64,000 nt of DNA from Liquidambar formosana (Eukaryota; Streptophyta; Magnoliopsida; Saxifragales; Altingiaceae): contig CM077833.1 in NCBI GenBank assembly GCA_039720395.1, positions 16,615,133-16,679,132 on the forward strand, read 5' to 3'. Positions 1-12,303 of this stretch are shown piece after piece; position 1 is the stretch's first letter, and each line of letters starts with the position of its first letter. The translations under genes and the position numbers were made by a program. The notes beneath the pieces were generated by a model. That model did no database searches. It was not told the origin of the DNA and worked only from the letters and a program-made list of their open reading frames with translations.

Positions 1-490
1 GAACTTCTTAGTTTGTTAGAAGGTTCTTTAAGAAGCTTCATTGTTAGGATTGCTAAGGTTTCTTGGACTGATAGGTCTGGCTATTGGTGAGGCAAGCAGC
101 AATTACAAGGGATGATGACAGAGGGCATTTCGACCCATCTTGACCCTTCCTTTTTTCCTTTTTTGTTGATTAGGGCTTTTTTCTTGTCTTTTTTTTTTTG
201 GGGGGGGGGGGGTTTGATTCTTTCATGGTGGATTACTTGTCCTTTTTTGTAATTTCATTATCAATATTTCATATCAAAAAATGTTTTCATGAGTGATTTC
301 CTGGCTGCTAGTGAAAACTTGCAAGTGCCCATTGTACGTCATTGCATATAATTACTGTGTTGCTTTACTTATGTGGGTTGTGAATGTGTCTTGAACTTGG
401 AATTGATGAATCAATTGATGTAATTGTTATCAGTTTACCTTTACTATATGCTAGCTGTGTCAATAATCAATCCCCTCTTTTTTCTTACAG

Positions 491-3400
491 ACCAAAATAC
501 CACTGCTTTTAAAGAGGTTGCGATCATCCGTCATCCTCGCATTGGTGAATATGCATTTGGTTTCATCACATCATCAGTTGTCCTTCAGGTACTTGTTTCA
601 AATTTGATAAGTCCAACGTAAATGGAGGCCAATTTTTTGCAAGATGATTAGTTGATCGATATGTGCTTCCAGAGCCACCTTTAGAGAACTTCAGAATTTT
701 TTTTTTTTCTCAATTTTTAATGTTTTTATGTCCGAATGATATTACCAACTTCTGGTTCCTCTGGATTAATTGTGGGTTATAAAATAGTAAACTTTTTCTT
801 CTTTGGTCATCAGTAAGAATCTTTATTATGTTTGGCAAGGAGAGATAATTTATTGGTAGAAATTAAGGAAAAAGATAATGATCAAGGTGGATTAAGCATA
901 AGGATTAGAAATTTCAAATCAAAAGTGTGCAACTCCATCTGGTTCCCTCTATTGGTAGTATGATTATTCTCCAGAATGACTGTTGACAGGGTAACCACCA
1001 TCAGCAGGTACACTGGAACCCATCTTAGCCATAGCAAAAAAAAAAGAAAAAAGAAGAGGGTAGAGTGGAACAGCTGGAACTCATTGAGAAGGTCACTAAA
1101 TACAATTTGAGATTGTAAAACAAGATTAATACTTGAAACAAATATAAATAAAGGGTTGTTTGTAGATTTCAATTTTTTATATAAAACTATGGTTATGGAC
1201 AATTTTATGTTTTTAATGTATTAGCATGGAGAGTAAATCTTTTGATGAATGGTAATGTAGGCCATAGTTTTTTTGTGATTCTTGTTGATCTGATGTTCGG
1301 TTGGTTGATTGCAGAGAGATAATGGGGATGAAGAGTTATGTAGCGTTTATGTCCCTACGAACCATCTTTACATTGGCGACATATTTTTGGTTAATTCTGA
1401 AGAGATCATAAGACCAAATTTATCTATTCGAGAAGCAATAGGTCTGTTCTCTGCTTTGCCAACATCCGCCACTTCTATGGTTTATATGAATATATGTGCT
1501 TGAGTGGTGAAGCTGTTTCATTTGATGCGCCTTGCAATATAAAATTTTTGTTGTCTATTTTGTTGTATATGAGAAGTGCATTAAACTGATAAAAATGGGA
1601 ATTCATATTCTGAATTATTATTTCTTTTTCTTTTAATTTCCATAAAATGAAATCTTTGCTTCAAATATGTCCACTTTGAGAGATTTATCTTGGCTGCAAG
1701 ATGGAAATGCTGCTAGTTTTAGAAGGAAGAAGTACAAATTCTTTTGAAGTGGACTAACCTATTCAGAATGCAAATGGAGTTTATTTTTAGGTTTGAATAA
1801 TTTATGGATGGTTAAATCATTTAGTTTTGTGGGATAGTATGATAAACTCTTTGTCCAGATATCTCCAGAAAATATTGTGTGTAAAGAGGAAAAAACTGAA
1901 AACATTGATGGGTACAAACTTTGGTCCTACGAGGACGATGGTAGGAAGTGGGCAATTAATGCAATTGGTTACCCTGAAGGGTAGCTTAGTTGGTTCAGGT
2001 ACCTATGAAGCAGATGGTACTCGTTTCAACTCCTCGCCCTCCCAAGGGGCCAGTCACCCACCCAGGTTTTCCTGGGTGATTACACACTCAAGGGATCGTG
2101 GCCTTGCTTGAGACTGGGGATTAGTCGGCCAAAGGTCTGGACACCTCAAGCAATAGCTAAATATATATATATATATATATATAAAACAATTGGTTTAAAA
2201 TAATCGTAGATAAGGATGTTAGGATAACTGTTCTTGTTGCCCTGAGAATTAGTGATACTCTGTTTGCAGTCAAAGTGTTAGATGTGGATATAATCAATGT
2301 CAATGCTGCCTATGCACCCCAAATAAGTCCAGGATAATGGTTAGATTGTTTCAAGAAATCCCCATTGGGGAGGATACTATAACAGGATACCATTTTTAAA
2401 TTTAAGTTTGTTTAGGAATTGTTGTGAGGATTTTTCAAGTTTTCATTTTAAATTGTAAACAGAATAGGAAAAGTTTTGAAGCCTGCCCTATGTATAGGCT
2501 TTAGTGAGTCAACGAAGTGTGATTGCTGCTGCTGCTGCAGCCTAACCAAGAGTGACTTACTTTTGCAAGTTCACGTGTGAAATCCTAGTAGTGCCATTTC
2601 AATTTGAAATCTGATATTCAGCTGTCACATTTTATTTTATTTTTTAAATTTACTTTTCTTACTCGTGTTAACTATTTTTCGTTGTTTGAACACAAAACTT
2701 TTTAGTCAATAGTCTTGATTTCTAGTTCTTGATTTGCTCGTAAACCCTACTTATGTCATTTATAAGATCTCTTCAGGAATCTGAAACTTTAAGTTCTCCA
2801 TTATACCCCTTGCAAAATCATTAAGGAAAAAAAACCCTATATGGCTATATTTGAATCTAATAACTTTAGAAATCATAGGCCCCTTGATCTCACTGGCATC
2901 AAGATATAAATATAAAGAACTCAGAGGTTACTGTTGGGAGGAGTCTATTTCAAACGATACAAGACTGGTGGTTAATGATGTTTGCTTTGAGGATAAATGT
3001 GAACTAAATCAAAATGGATAGAAGAAGGTGCTAGAATCTTAGAGAAGAAAATGATTTCTCTTTTGTATTGGTAGAGGGAAAAGAAATAGGATTTGGGTCC
3101 CGAAATTTATGAAATAAATGGTAAAATGGTTCTTGTATTAAACAAGCAATAAATTAGGTGCAGAAGAGTCTAAAATGAAGAGCGAGCCGCATAAAGAAAC
3201 TCAATATGGATAGATGACATATAAAAGGTGAGTAGAGAAAATAGAAATCTTCATATGACTTGGTGCATGACATGTATGAATGGAAAATCAGAAGAACTAA
3301 TGCTAAAAGGAGAAGGTAGAAGGCAGTAAGGGGAAGGAGAGAGTGAGAAGCCTTAGTCTAGGTATGCGAATTTGAAGTGACCACAAAGTATTGACAAAAG

Positions 3401-5495
3401 CCAAAGATCTGAATCAAAAGTATACCTAACAAATTTGATTAAATGAAAACAATATGAGGAGGCTTAATCTAGGTGGAAAGCCTATTTGTAGCCTAATGGT
3501 GCAAAGGAGCTTCTTAGGTAGAATCAATATGAAATGCCTTGACCAAACTGTTTTGTCCTGATTGATGCAACCATTCTTGGTTTGTGGAGATTAGAGAGGA
3601 TGTTAATTATGACCTTTACCTGGAAAAAAGGGATGTTATGACGTGAGAAGAAGAATAATAATGGCATTTTACATAGCAAAAAAGGTTTTCTAAGCTTAAA
3701 CCAATTAGCTTCAGAGAAAACTATCAGTGAGAAATACGAGAGTGGTGGGACAGATATCCAGACAAGTCTGGTGCTAGAAAATTGTTTGAATTCATTACTC
3801 AGATGGTGCAATTGAGGTTATCTATTCAGTTCATCCCCCCCCCCCCCCCCCCCCCCACCCCAAAAAAAAAGTAATTATAAAAATAAAAACCCACCAAAAA
3901 AAGAGGAGGCAAAAAAAGGTTGTATTTTTATCCAAGTTGAAAGCATGCACTGAAGAGCAACAATTTTTAGCAGTGCTAAGTATTCCTTAACTTCAGTTTT
4001 GTATTTACATCTTCTCAAGTCTAATCAACCAAAACACGTCAGAATTTATGGAATATCACATCAGTAAGAAACACAAATAGGGTGAGGCAATGCTGAATAT
4101 TAATGGCTAAATTCCCAAAATGATTGTTTCTTGTAACTTGACTTGATGACAGAGGAAGAGATTTGAGTATACTGCTAGCAGAAGAAGAGCTAGTGGTGAT
4201 GTACTTTTCAATTGTTATTCATCAAGTCCTTCCAAGTCAAATTATGAGGAAGGTTTTATGAAACGGCTTCAAATCCTTGAGGATCTTGGGAACTAAGAAG
4301 TCAAGTAGCATATTGCTAGGCAAGGACTTTAATATCGATATCGATGAATTTATCGAGGGTCCAAAAATGTGGATATATCGGATATATCGTTGGATATATC
4401 GACAATATCGATATCGTTTTAAAGATATAGTGGATATTATGAGTTAAACATGGATATTTTTATTGAAACTCTAGGAAACAATGATTTAAACTCTAATAAA
4501 CAATCTAGCATCAAAATATTGCAATTTAAATATGTATAATACAAGTATGTGTTGCGTAGGGTATAAAAAATATACTGCGCTAAGTAAATAAATAATAGAA
4601 AATTTTGCAAATTCAAGATTTAAATGTTATATAACATTGAAATAGATTTTTGTATGGAGTGCTATTAGACCAAAGGCCATTGGTTTGAAATAATATTTTA
4701 AATTATGTGAAATACTAAGCATAATAAAATGTACATATATATGTGAATCCTAACCTATTCTAATGTGTAAAAATTTCACCAGCAATCAGCAAAAGGGCAT
4801 TTAAACATGGCAGTGTCGATATATTGAACGATATCAGCAATATATCTTCAATATATTCGATATATCTTCGATATCAGCGATATATCGTTCGATATTTTGT
4901 TTTTTGAAAATTCTTCAATTTCGCAACAATATATCGTATCGTTACCCTCCGATATGGCGATATATGGCAATATATCGTCGATATATCCCGATTTTTAAGT
5001 CCATGTTGCTAGGCTATTGAAAATTGATTAGTTTGGCGTTTTACATAGTGATCAAACATGCATCAGAAGTGTCATTTATGATCGATGTGTCACCACAGTT
5101 ACCAACGTAAACTAGAAATGAGGTCTTTATCGAAATCCTAGAATACCTTTACTTTTTCAAATTTTAGGAGGAACTACTCATAAATGTTGTTGAAAAACAA
5201 TTGACTCTTTGTACTTTTTAAGACACGAGAAATTGTTTCAATTTTTTATGGAACATGCAGACGTCATGTGACTCATGTCTTCATGCATGTATGCATTTTT
5301 AAGTGACACAGGAGCTTTCGTTTTGCAAATAGCTAGTGTAATTTATATTGCATGCTTGTTTAATTTTATTGACTCTTGTTTCTTTGTAATTCAGAGATCA
5401 TTGTTTCGGTTGGTATGACAATGCCACAAGTGATTTCTCCAATAGAAACGATTTCTCGTCAGAGTGATCGGGTCCCTCTGAACAGAATAACATAA
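491..5495 (+). CDS. COV1-like (LCV, DUF502) membrane protein, C-terminal three exons only
   Basis: Three exons are visible: 491-588, 1315-1441 and 5395-5495 (stop TAA 5493-5495). They join in phase and give about 107 C-terminal residues. The motifs AFKEVAIIRHPRIGEYAFGF, VYVPTNHLYIGDIFLVN and VGMTMPQVIS are diagnostic of the plant COV1/LCV family (DUF502). That family consists of membrane proteins; COV1 of Arabidopsis restrains vascular differentiation in the stem. The visible part is the conserved region after the transmembrane helices, so the helices and start codon must lie upstream of position 1. Introns are 726 bp and 3,953 bp; the second holds a SINE, an RTE-like fragment, a 22-base C run and a Mutator-type MITE. 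The donor at 1442 is weak (AG|GTCTGT). Which LCV member this is cannot be decided from the C-terminus alone. Family assignment is recognition from memory; exon edges are read directly. Confidence 0.9.
1970..2180 (+). mobile_element. tRNA-derived SINE-like element with AT tail
   Basis: A pol III A-box-like GTAGCTTAGTTGG (about 1981) is followed 27 bases later by a B-box-like CGTTTCAACTCC (2022-2033). A tRNA-unrelated body follows, and the copy ends in an (AT)n tail at 2160-2182. This order is the layout of plant SINEs. It lies in COV1-like intron 2. Flanking target duplications were not found. Confidence 0.55.
2205..2375 (+). pseudogene. RTE-like LINE endonuclease fragment
   Basis: The frame through about 2270-2320 reads VDIINVNAAYAPQ, close to the INVVSAYAPQ block of the apurinic endonuclease in plant RTE-clade LINEs. 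A stop follows within about 10 codons and no further domain is visible, so this is a short dead remnant in the COV1-like intron. Based on recognition of one motif. Confidence 0.45.
3835..3856 (+). repeat. Homopolymer of 22 C
   Basis: Unbroken run of 22 cytosines, then ACCCC and a short A run. The G-rich strand could form quadruplex structure. The exact length in the genome is uncertain because such runs sequence poorly. Confidence 0.8.
4322..5005. mobile_element. Mutator-type MITE rich in GATATATCG, 684 bp
   Basis: The ends are imperfect inverted repeats: AAGGACTTTAATATCGATAT on the left, and CATGGACTTAAAAATCGGGA when the right end is read on the minus strand. An exact 9-bp direct repeat TTGCTAGGC flanks it at 4313-4321 and 5006-5014. 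A 9-bp duplication is the hallmark of the Mutator superfamily. The subterminal 100-200 bp on each side are built of degenerate GATATATCG words. No transposase frame is present, so the element is non-autonomous. It sits in COV1-like intron 2. Confidence 0.75.
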
Positions 5496-7287
5496 GTGCA
5501 GAGTATAGGTGATTCTGCAACTAGTTTCTTTGTCTGTGTTATTCTTGGACACATTTTACCGATAATTTTTCTTTTGTCTGTTTGTTTAATGCATCAAGAC
5601 AACCTGTCTGCTAACATATATGGTTAAATTGGATGTTTGGCCCAGGTACTTGCTTAGAGAATACACTCTTACTGGGAAGACAAAGTCATGTTTAGTAATG
5701 GGATGGGGTTCTTGGCAAATCCATGGTCACTTGGTAAGGCCACATCTGTATGTTGCCCAATGTTGTATCTTTACTAATTGCTATCTGTATAAAAAGAAGA
5801 CGAACTGATGGAGAATGTTAACAACCCACATAATGATCTTTTAGTTTTTGAACACATGTTGCGTGTAATGAATGGTCTGATAGCAGTCTCCTTGGGTGTG
5901 TTCTGCTGATCAATCCCCGCCCTTATCCTTTGTTGATTATTTGCTTCATAGTTTACGGTTCAAAGATGGTAGAGTTTAAGGGTCTAGTATCTGCTTTATG
6001 CAGGGGTATTCAGACCATGTAAAATACCGCAGCCTGTAAACCTGGATAATGATTAAACAATCAAATCATGTTACCCCTAAATGCTATCATTTTGCATTTT
6101 ACAACTCTCTTGAAGTTGGGAATATGAAAATTCTGGCCAACCAGATATGAATTTAATCTTTCTTGTAAAGCATTTTTCAGTTGGCACTATGCTGTTGATA
6201 TGGTGTTTTAGAATTATTTGGAAAACTATTTTGTTTGCCTTCTTTGAGAATCAACTTTGATTCCAATGACATGCTGATCTAATGGTACGGGGCTAGCGGT
6301 GAGAATTTAGTTCAAAGTTGGAAATACATTTTAAGTTGGGTTTTTTTTTTTTTTTTTTTGATAAGCCACCTTTTAGGTTAGTTACATTCGAGATAGCACC
6401 ACCAATTCAGCTCAAGGATTTATGGGAAGGAATTTTGGGATAAGATTGAGATTCAAAATAAAAATGAAAATAAAAGAAACCACGAAGTTTGATTGGTTCC
6501 CATCATTTTGAGTAGGAGGCACACTGTTTGGTTGGACGTTTTAGAAGTACTTTTGATCAGCCAGAAAGTCACTTCTTACATTTTTGCCTTTTGCAATGAA
6601 AGCAGAAGCAATATTAGTATAAAATAAAATAAAAAAGTACGTGTGGTACTCCAACAAAAACAAGAGGCATGGAGCCTGGCACACCAAAGGTTGTTTGGAT
6701 GTATAGCCTTGGTGCACATTCCGGATCAAACGAGGGTCAAACTATATGACAAAAGTGAGAAAATTTCAAGACAAACTAACAAAATAAATCATGATTGGGA
6801 CTTCCTGGAAGTGCTTTTGAATTTTTCCAAACAATTTTTAGTTCTAAATGATCATGGACGAAATTAAGATCAATAGAGCTTAATTATGGATTCAGAGCAA
6901 TGCCCAAAACCACTTGTTGCCATGGTGTAAACCTCATATCTTGAGACACAAAAATGAAAAAAGGATAAAGATCAGACCAATTTATGGATCCTGAGTAGCA
7001 AATTCGTTAGAAATGGAAACAAAATGTAGATGACTCTTTCTTGACCCTTGAAGGGTCTCCCATTGTTGGAGTACTTCAAAATATCGGCGATCCATTAAAT
7101 GGTACCAAGAGCTCTATTTCAAACAATCTTCACTTAAAAGGCCACGGAAAGGCGTAGCATAGATAGAATCATAGAGAGAAAGAGCTCAAGCATTCCTTTG
7201 TTAGCTCTTGGCAATAAAAAATTTGCTACTTTCTTCTTCCATTTTCTCTCCTTCCTTTTATTTAAAAGCAAATTTTCCTTAGCAAAC

Positions 7288-7324
<37 letters not shown>
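5496..7324. other. 3' flank of the COV1-like gene; no gene recognised
   Basis: Contains the 3' UTR of the COV1-like gene. The poly(A) site is not determinable, and a 3' UTR intron is possible. The rest is AT-rich spacer with a T run near 6340. I see no frame with recognisable protein similarity. It ends in an (AT)n tract at about 7301-7323, next to a Helitron terminus. Confidence 0.4.
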
Positions 7325-7326
<2 letters not shown>

Positions 7327-7918
7327 AGTTGGTGTACACATGCGTTGCACGTGAATTTTTTTTAGTTAAATTATTTTTTTCAATAATGATAATAATTTTT
7401 AAAATTTAATAATTTTATCGTGCCTTTGCATAAGATGAAAGCACTTTGATCACTCAATCCTTTACTTCTTTGATATGATTACCATTTTTTTTTTTTTTCA
7501 TTATCTTTCCCAAATCATAGTACTTAAAATTATCTTTAAAACTTCATTATACATAGGTTCTTTGAAGGTTTTGTAAAACTTTCAATGCTGAAACAAAGGC
7601 TCTCTCTTTCACTCTTTATCTCTTGCTCCAATCAAAATATATTTATCCTTTAGTTGAAAGATTTAATAGCAAATTATTATTACATTAGTCTTACAAAAAT
7701 CAAAACCAAGACTTGCGTGGCTTTGCAAACCCTACGGACATGCCATTATCAGGCGGTGTATTTCTTTTTCTAGCTAGTTTCTCACTCATTCTCTGTCTCT
7801 CTTTCCTTTTTTCCTTTTACCTCATTCTCTATGTATTTGTTTTGATTGCAAATTTGCAATCCGTGCTCTCTAACTTTCTCTCATCTCTATTTCTTTATCA
7901 ATCTCTCATCCATTTTTA

Positions 7919-7921
<3 letters not shown>

Positions 7922-7970
<49 letters not shown>

Positions 7971-7971
7971 C
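7922..7971 (+). repeat. (CT)n microsatellite
   Basis: About 50 bases of nearly perfect CT/TC dinucleotides inside the Helitron cluster. They create the low-complexity open frames on both strands here, which are not genes. Confidence 0.9.
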
Positions 7972-9582
7972 ATCTGGCCGTGAATCGCATGTTTGGGTCT
8001 ATGCTTTTGATGATTGTCGATTAGTTTCCTTAATGGTCTACCTATATGGTTTGGATCCTCGTCAGTTGGTTTCTTTGATGATCTTTGGGTTGATAATTGC
8101 AAGATCTAAGGGTCTTGATTGCCACTGATCAATGTTGCACCAATAGATATCATCAATCTATAGGTTTTTATCTAAGGAATGTTTTGTACATTTTTCTCAA
8201 ATTACTATTATTTAAAGTAAAATAAAAAAACTATTATTTGATTTCGATATATATATATATATATATATATATTTTCTTCGTCAATGTGTGGTAGATCACT
8301 GCTTGTGATTTTATTTTTTTGGGCTTGTACATTTTTTTTTTTATAAATGATTTTGAACCTTTTTTTTTTTTTTTTTGGGTTGTGATCTAAGTTATTATTA
8401 TTTTTTTTTTTTGTTCTTTTTGGTTTTGTTTTGTTTAGTTTGGTATTTTGGGCTTGTAGGTAGATATTGCAAAATTTCATAAACCTCACGATTTGATAGG
8501 GACTTTTTTTGGTAGTTCATTAGACCTTCCCTTTTTATTTTACCTTTTTCTTGTGCATTCATTAATGGTTTTTTTTTTTTTTTTTTTGGGTTTTGGGGGT
8601 TTTGTTTTGTTTTTGTCCAAGCGTGCTTCTTTTTTAATTTTCCTCCGATTGAATCGTTTTTTATTCTCTTCTTTTTCTTAGTAATTTGACTTGATTATTT
8701 TAAAAAATTAGAGATTATATGTGAATTCTCAACAAAATATGAAAATTATACAATAGCAGCAATTTAAAATTTCAATAATGCAATTCAAGTTTTTTCTGAT
8801 ATGTGAATCCTTAGAAAATACTCAAAAATTATATGTGTTATTCAAAACTTTACTTGTGCAATTCAAGTTTTTTTTTTTTTTGGCATCTTAATCTGGGTTT
8901 TCATTTGTTTTTGTTCAAGCATGCGTCTTTTTATCTTCATTCAACTGATTCGTCTTTGATTCTCTTTTTTTTTTTTTGCTAATTTTGCAATTCAAATAGA
9001 GATTTAAAAGTCCAATCATACAATGCAGGTAAAGATTTAAATGTTTATGCTAGCAGAGATTTAAATGTTTAAACATAATTTGTATATATGAGTCAAGTTT
9101 ATTGAAAACTACATACCGGACAAAGCACTAGAAAAAAGGAGACGCAATGAAGGCACATAGAAGACATAGAAGAAGGAAGCAGTAGTTGTTCTTTCCTGTG
9201 TTAGGGTTTTATGATTTTTATAATGTGTTTTTATTTGTATTTATATGTTAACATTGTTAGGATTTTACGAATTATAGTTTCCGTTTCCTTAGAATTCCTA
9301 TTTGGGTTTGGTTTTATTTAATTATTATACGAATTATAGTTTCCTTAAAATTCTTATTAAGGTATGTGTTTTATATTGCTACATTTCCTATATATGCAGA
9401 AGAGTAGTTGTGTATTGAAAAATTAAAATAAACGTATATTAGTCAATCAAAAGTTTTTCTCACATTCATCTTTATATATATATATATATATATATAAATG
9501 ATAGTAGTTGTGTATTGAAAAATTAAAATAAGGGTATATTAGTCAATCAAAAGTTTTTCTCACATTCATCTTTTTATATATC

Positions 9583-9715
9583 ATTCGAAACGAAATACCT
9601 ATAGTTCTGAGAAACCGTTTAGACTCATTAATATAAAATCTTTATGTATTTATTATTTTGTATAACTAATATTATTTAAAAATATTCACATGCAACGCAT
9701 GTGTGTTATATCTAG
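9583..9715 (+). mobile_element. Helitron 3' terminal fragment, plus orientation
   Basis: Ends in the perfect stem-loop CACATGC-AAC-GCATGTG at 9687-9703, eight bases of spacer, then CTAG (9712-9715) followed by T. This is the textbook Helitron 3' end. Its inner part (9583-9631) is an inverted copy of 10096-10144, so this is a sister copy lying opposite to the minus-strand element beside it. Confidence 0.65.
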
Positions 9716-9881
9716 TCATATGAAATGACTAGACAAGAAGAATGAATACAAAGAAACTATTGGGTCAAGTCAAACTATAATAATTTAAATTTCAAAGTAA
9801 AACTTTGAACTTAGACCATTTCTTGCTATAAGGATATGTGACCTCAGCTACTCGTATCATCCATTCAGACCTATGCGTGTG

Positions 9882-10237
9882 TTAGATATAGCACACATGC
9901 GTTGCACATGAATATTTTTAAATAATATCAGTTTCTATTTTTTTTTTCCCACTAATTTATGTATTTTTGTTTAGATATGCCTGCAATGGAAAATCAATTT
10001 TGAAGGATTCTTCATGTATTTAGAGTACGAGTACACCCTTTTTGAGTTTCGGTTGGAACTCTTCAGGTATGTATTGTATTTTGTTCCTTGGTTTAATGAG
10101 TCTAAACGGTTTCTCAGAACTATGGGTATTTCGTTTCGAATGATTTTTCTTTCTTTAATTACAGTACCTATTATGATTACAAATTTATCTATCTAACTTA
10201 TAAATTCATCAAAAATCAAACAAATTCTCTAATAGTA

Positions 10238-10311
<74 letters not shown>

Positions 10312-10626
10312 CAATTTGCAGAGCAAAACTAATTACCAGATAATGAAGAAGTCGCCGTTAACCAGAGAAGGGAGAAGTTGTCGCAGCTACTCTTGATGGA
10401 GAAAGTGGAATTTATGATTCAGTTGTTTATTTATTATATAGGAATTATAGTTTCCGTTTCCTTTGAATTCCTATTTGTGTTTTATATATTAAGGTATGTG
10501 TTTTAAAATTACTATATTTCCTATATATGCAGAAGGGTGGGTAGTTGTGTATTTAAAAATTAAAATAAGGATATATTAGTCAATCAAAAGTTTTTCTTAC
10601 ATTCATCTTTTTATAGGTAGTATAGA
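9882..10626 (-). mobile_element. Non-autonomous Helitron, 745 bp
   Basis: Read on minus it begins TCTATACTACCTATAAAAAG (10626) after an A. It ends with a wobble-paired hairpin around GTGCAACGCAT, then CTAA (9885-9882), which fits the CTRR terminus. It contains an (AT)n tract at 10240-10309. No coding capacity. Confidence 0.6.
10240..10309 (+). repeat. (AT)n microsatellite, about 70 bp
   Basis: Uninterrupted AT dinucleotides inside a Helitron copy. Confidence 0.95.
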
Positions 10627-10639
10627 TAGATATATAAAT

Positions 10640-10892
10640 GATAGTTTGGTAGCACTAGAGAATGAAATGATTATTCTTTTGTGGGGACCTATCCCCTTTA
10701 AAGAGGAAACTGTCATTCCTCTCCAAACCAAGAGGGGTAGCCATTCCCATCCTTTAAGGAATGTAATCATAAAAAATAAATCTTTCCTAATATTTCTCAT
10801 TCCATTCTCACCCCTTACCAAACATTGGAATGGAATAACCATTCCTATTCTCAATCTATTCCCATTTCCACTCATTCACTCAAACTAAACGC
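10640..10892. mobile_element. MITE-like foldback remnant with GGAATGG-type ends
   Basis: The segment is rich in words such as GAATGAAATGATTATTC on the left and complementary CCATTCCTATTCTC on the right, so the two halves can fold back. The vocabulary matches the better-preserved MITE at 63591. Exact ends and a target duplication could not be fixed. Confidence 0.35.
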
Positions 10893-11581
10893 AACCAAGT
10901 TCTAAAGGCCCGGCCTCTCAACATATCACATACCAATAAATCAATAGGAATTGTTTATTTTTTATTAATCTATTTTTTATTTGGCAATTTCTATCTCGAC
11001 TAACCCATAACATGCTCCAAAACCTTATGTGATTCATTGCACATTTAGCAATTAGCATGGTGCTATCCTTGCCATTGAAGGAGAGGCAATTCATGATTGA
11101 AAGTTGCTGTATTGCACATGTTACTTGATACAATGATAAACTCATTTTTTCATGACCCACTACAAGATTTTTTTCTTTTTTTCTTTTTTCTTTTTTTAAA
11201 GGTGTTTGAACTTTAATTTAGGATGCATGGGTTTAAGGGTGGTTTATGCATCACAAAAGGAATTAGTATGTGCATAATAGTTTGTGATACCTTCATTTGA
11301 AAAATAAAGAAATAAATAAACTTTAATTTCAACTAATCTCTTGGACACGTCCAATCCCCTTATCCTACACGTATCAAGTAATTATGAGAAGGGGTCAAGT
11401 AACCCCTACTCATTTTCAAAGTAGGATACACTTTCTTTCTTCCTTTTTCATTTTTTAATTTTATTTTATTTTTTATGAAAAGCGCCGTCGCACTGTGTAA
11501 AATGAACAAACTGCTTGTCGTAGTAATCAAAGAAAAAAAATAATTTGAAAATGTAACTTTTGTAGAAGAGTATGTGAATTA

Positions 11582-11598
11582 GCTGGAGTAGCTCAGTT

Positions 11599-11631
<33 letters not shown>

Positions 11632-11655
11632 AAGGTTCAAGCCCTTCCTCTAGCG
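11582..11655 (+). tRNA. trnN-GUU: tRNA-Asn (GTT)
   Basis: Complete 74-base cloverleaf. The acceptor stem GCTGGAG pairs with CTCTAGC (one G-T pair). The D-arm A box is TAGCTCAGTTGG. The anticodon stem-loop GTGGCTGTTAACCAC has GTT at 11616-11618. The T arm GAAGG-TTCAAGC-CCTTC serves as the B box. No intron and no encoded CCA, as expected for a plant nuclear tRNA. A T-rich stretch about 25 bases downstream can terminate pol III. It stands alone between the Helitron cluster and the COG0212 gene. It reads as functional, not as a SINE head, because all stems pair and no SINE body follows. Confidence 0.96.
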
Positions 11656-12303
11656 CTACGGCTTCAAGTAGCCTTATTTACCCTTCCCTCTATTTTTTTC
11701 TTTTGATTTTTTTTACGCTTAACATGCAAAAATGGAACTTATCATGCCATCCACTGTTATGGTTAGAAATCTTAATCCTTACATTTTCTATTTTCTAACC
11801 CTTCACATTTTTATTTTTGCTTTCTGGGTGATTAAAGTGGCCGGATAGTTTATCCTCCTTTTCACTATTTTCATTTATTTTTTCTAGATGAAACACATTT
11901 TGCAAATTTTCATCCACTTTTTCCTCAGATCAGCCAGGATGGACTGCCGGACAGTGAACTGCTGGGGTAACCTAGTTCAGGGGGAGGCTAACTTTATAAA
12001 TCTGACTTCTACATAAATGGACTGTAATCAATGAAAATTTAAAATAGTCTTCCTGTTCTTCGTTTAATTGAAACTCTTGCTCAGTTTATTGCTTCTACAT
12101 CAAAGTATACCTGAATAAAAATAACTGATTTTCCAATTAACATTTCCCATCATATAAACAACTATTCACCTAGAAGAAGGCAGTATACAAAAAGTAACAT
12201 TTCCCATCATATAAACATTTAGTCACCTAGAATAAGGCAATATACAAATAATTTCTTCTTTTGCCTCTTTTCCTACATTTTTTTTTTCTTAGATGAAATG
12301 AAT

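Larger units (their letters stand above)
7325..10626 (-). mobile_element. Helitron-like element cluster, several copies
   Basis: The left edge is CTAG (7325-7328) followed by the imperfect hairpin CACATGCGTTGCACGTG; this is a Helitron 3' end on the minus strand. The right edge, read on minus, starts TCTATACTACCTATAAAAAG at 10626, a typical Helitron 5' end. Internally the subterminal block GTAGTTGTGTATTGAAAAAT is repeated near 9404 and 9502, with a relative near 10538. A plus-strand 3' end (CTAG 9712-9715) and a second minus-strand 3' end (9882) lie inside. It is therefore a composite of at least three defective copies, not one element. No Rep/helicase frame exists. Confidence 0.6.

Noticed and set aside
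1..490. Search for further COV1-like exons upstream
   Set aside because: No frame here shows the transmembrane segments or the SASKQ-type block expected before the first visible exon; treated as intron.
7713..8102. Frames of 103 (+) and 71 (-) codons
   Set aside because: Created by the CT microsatellite and flanking pyrimidine-rich DNA inside the Helitron cluster; repetitive Ser/Leu or Arg/Glu only.
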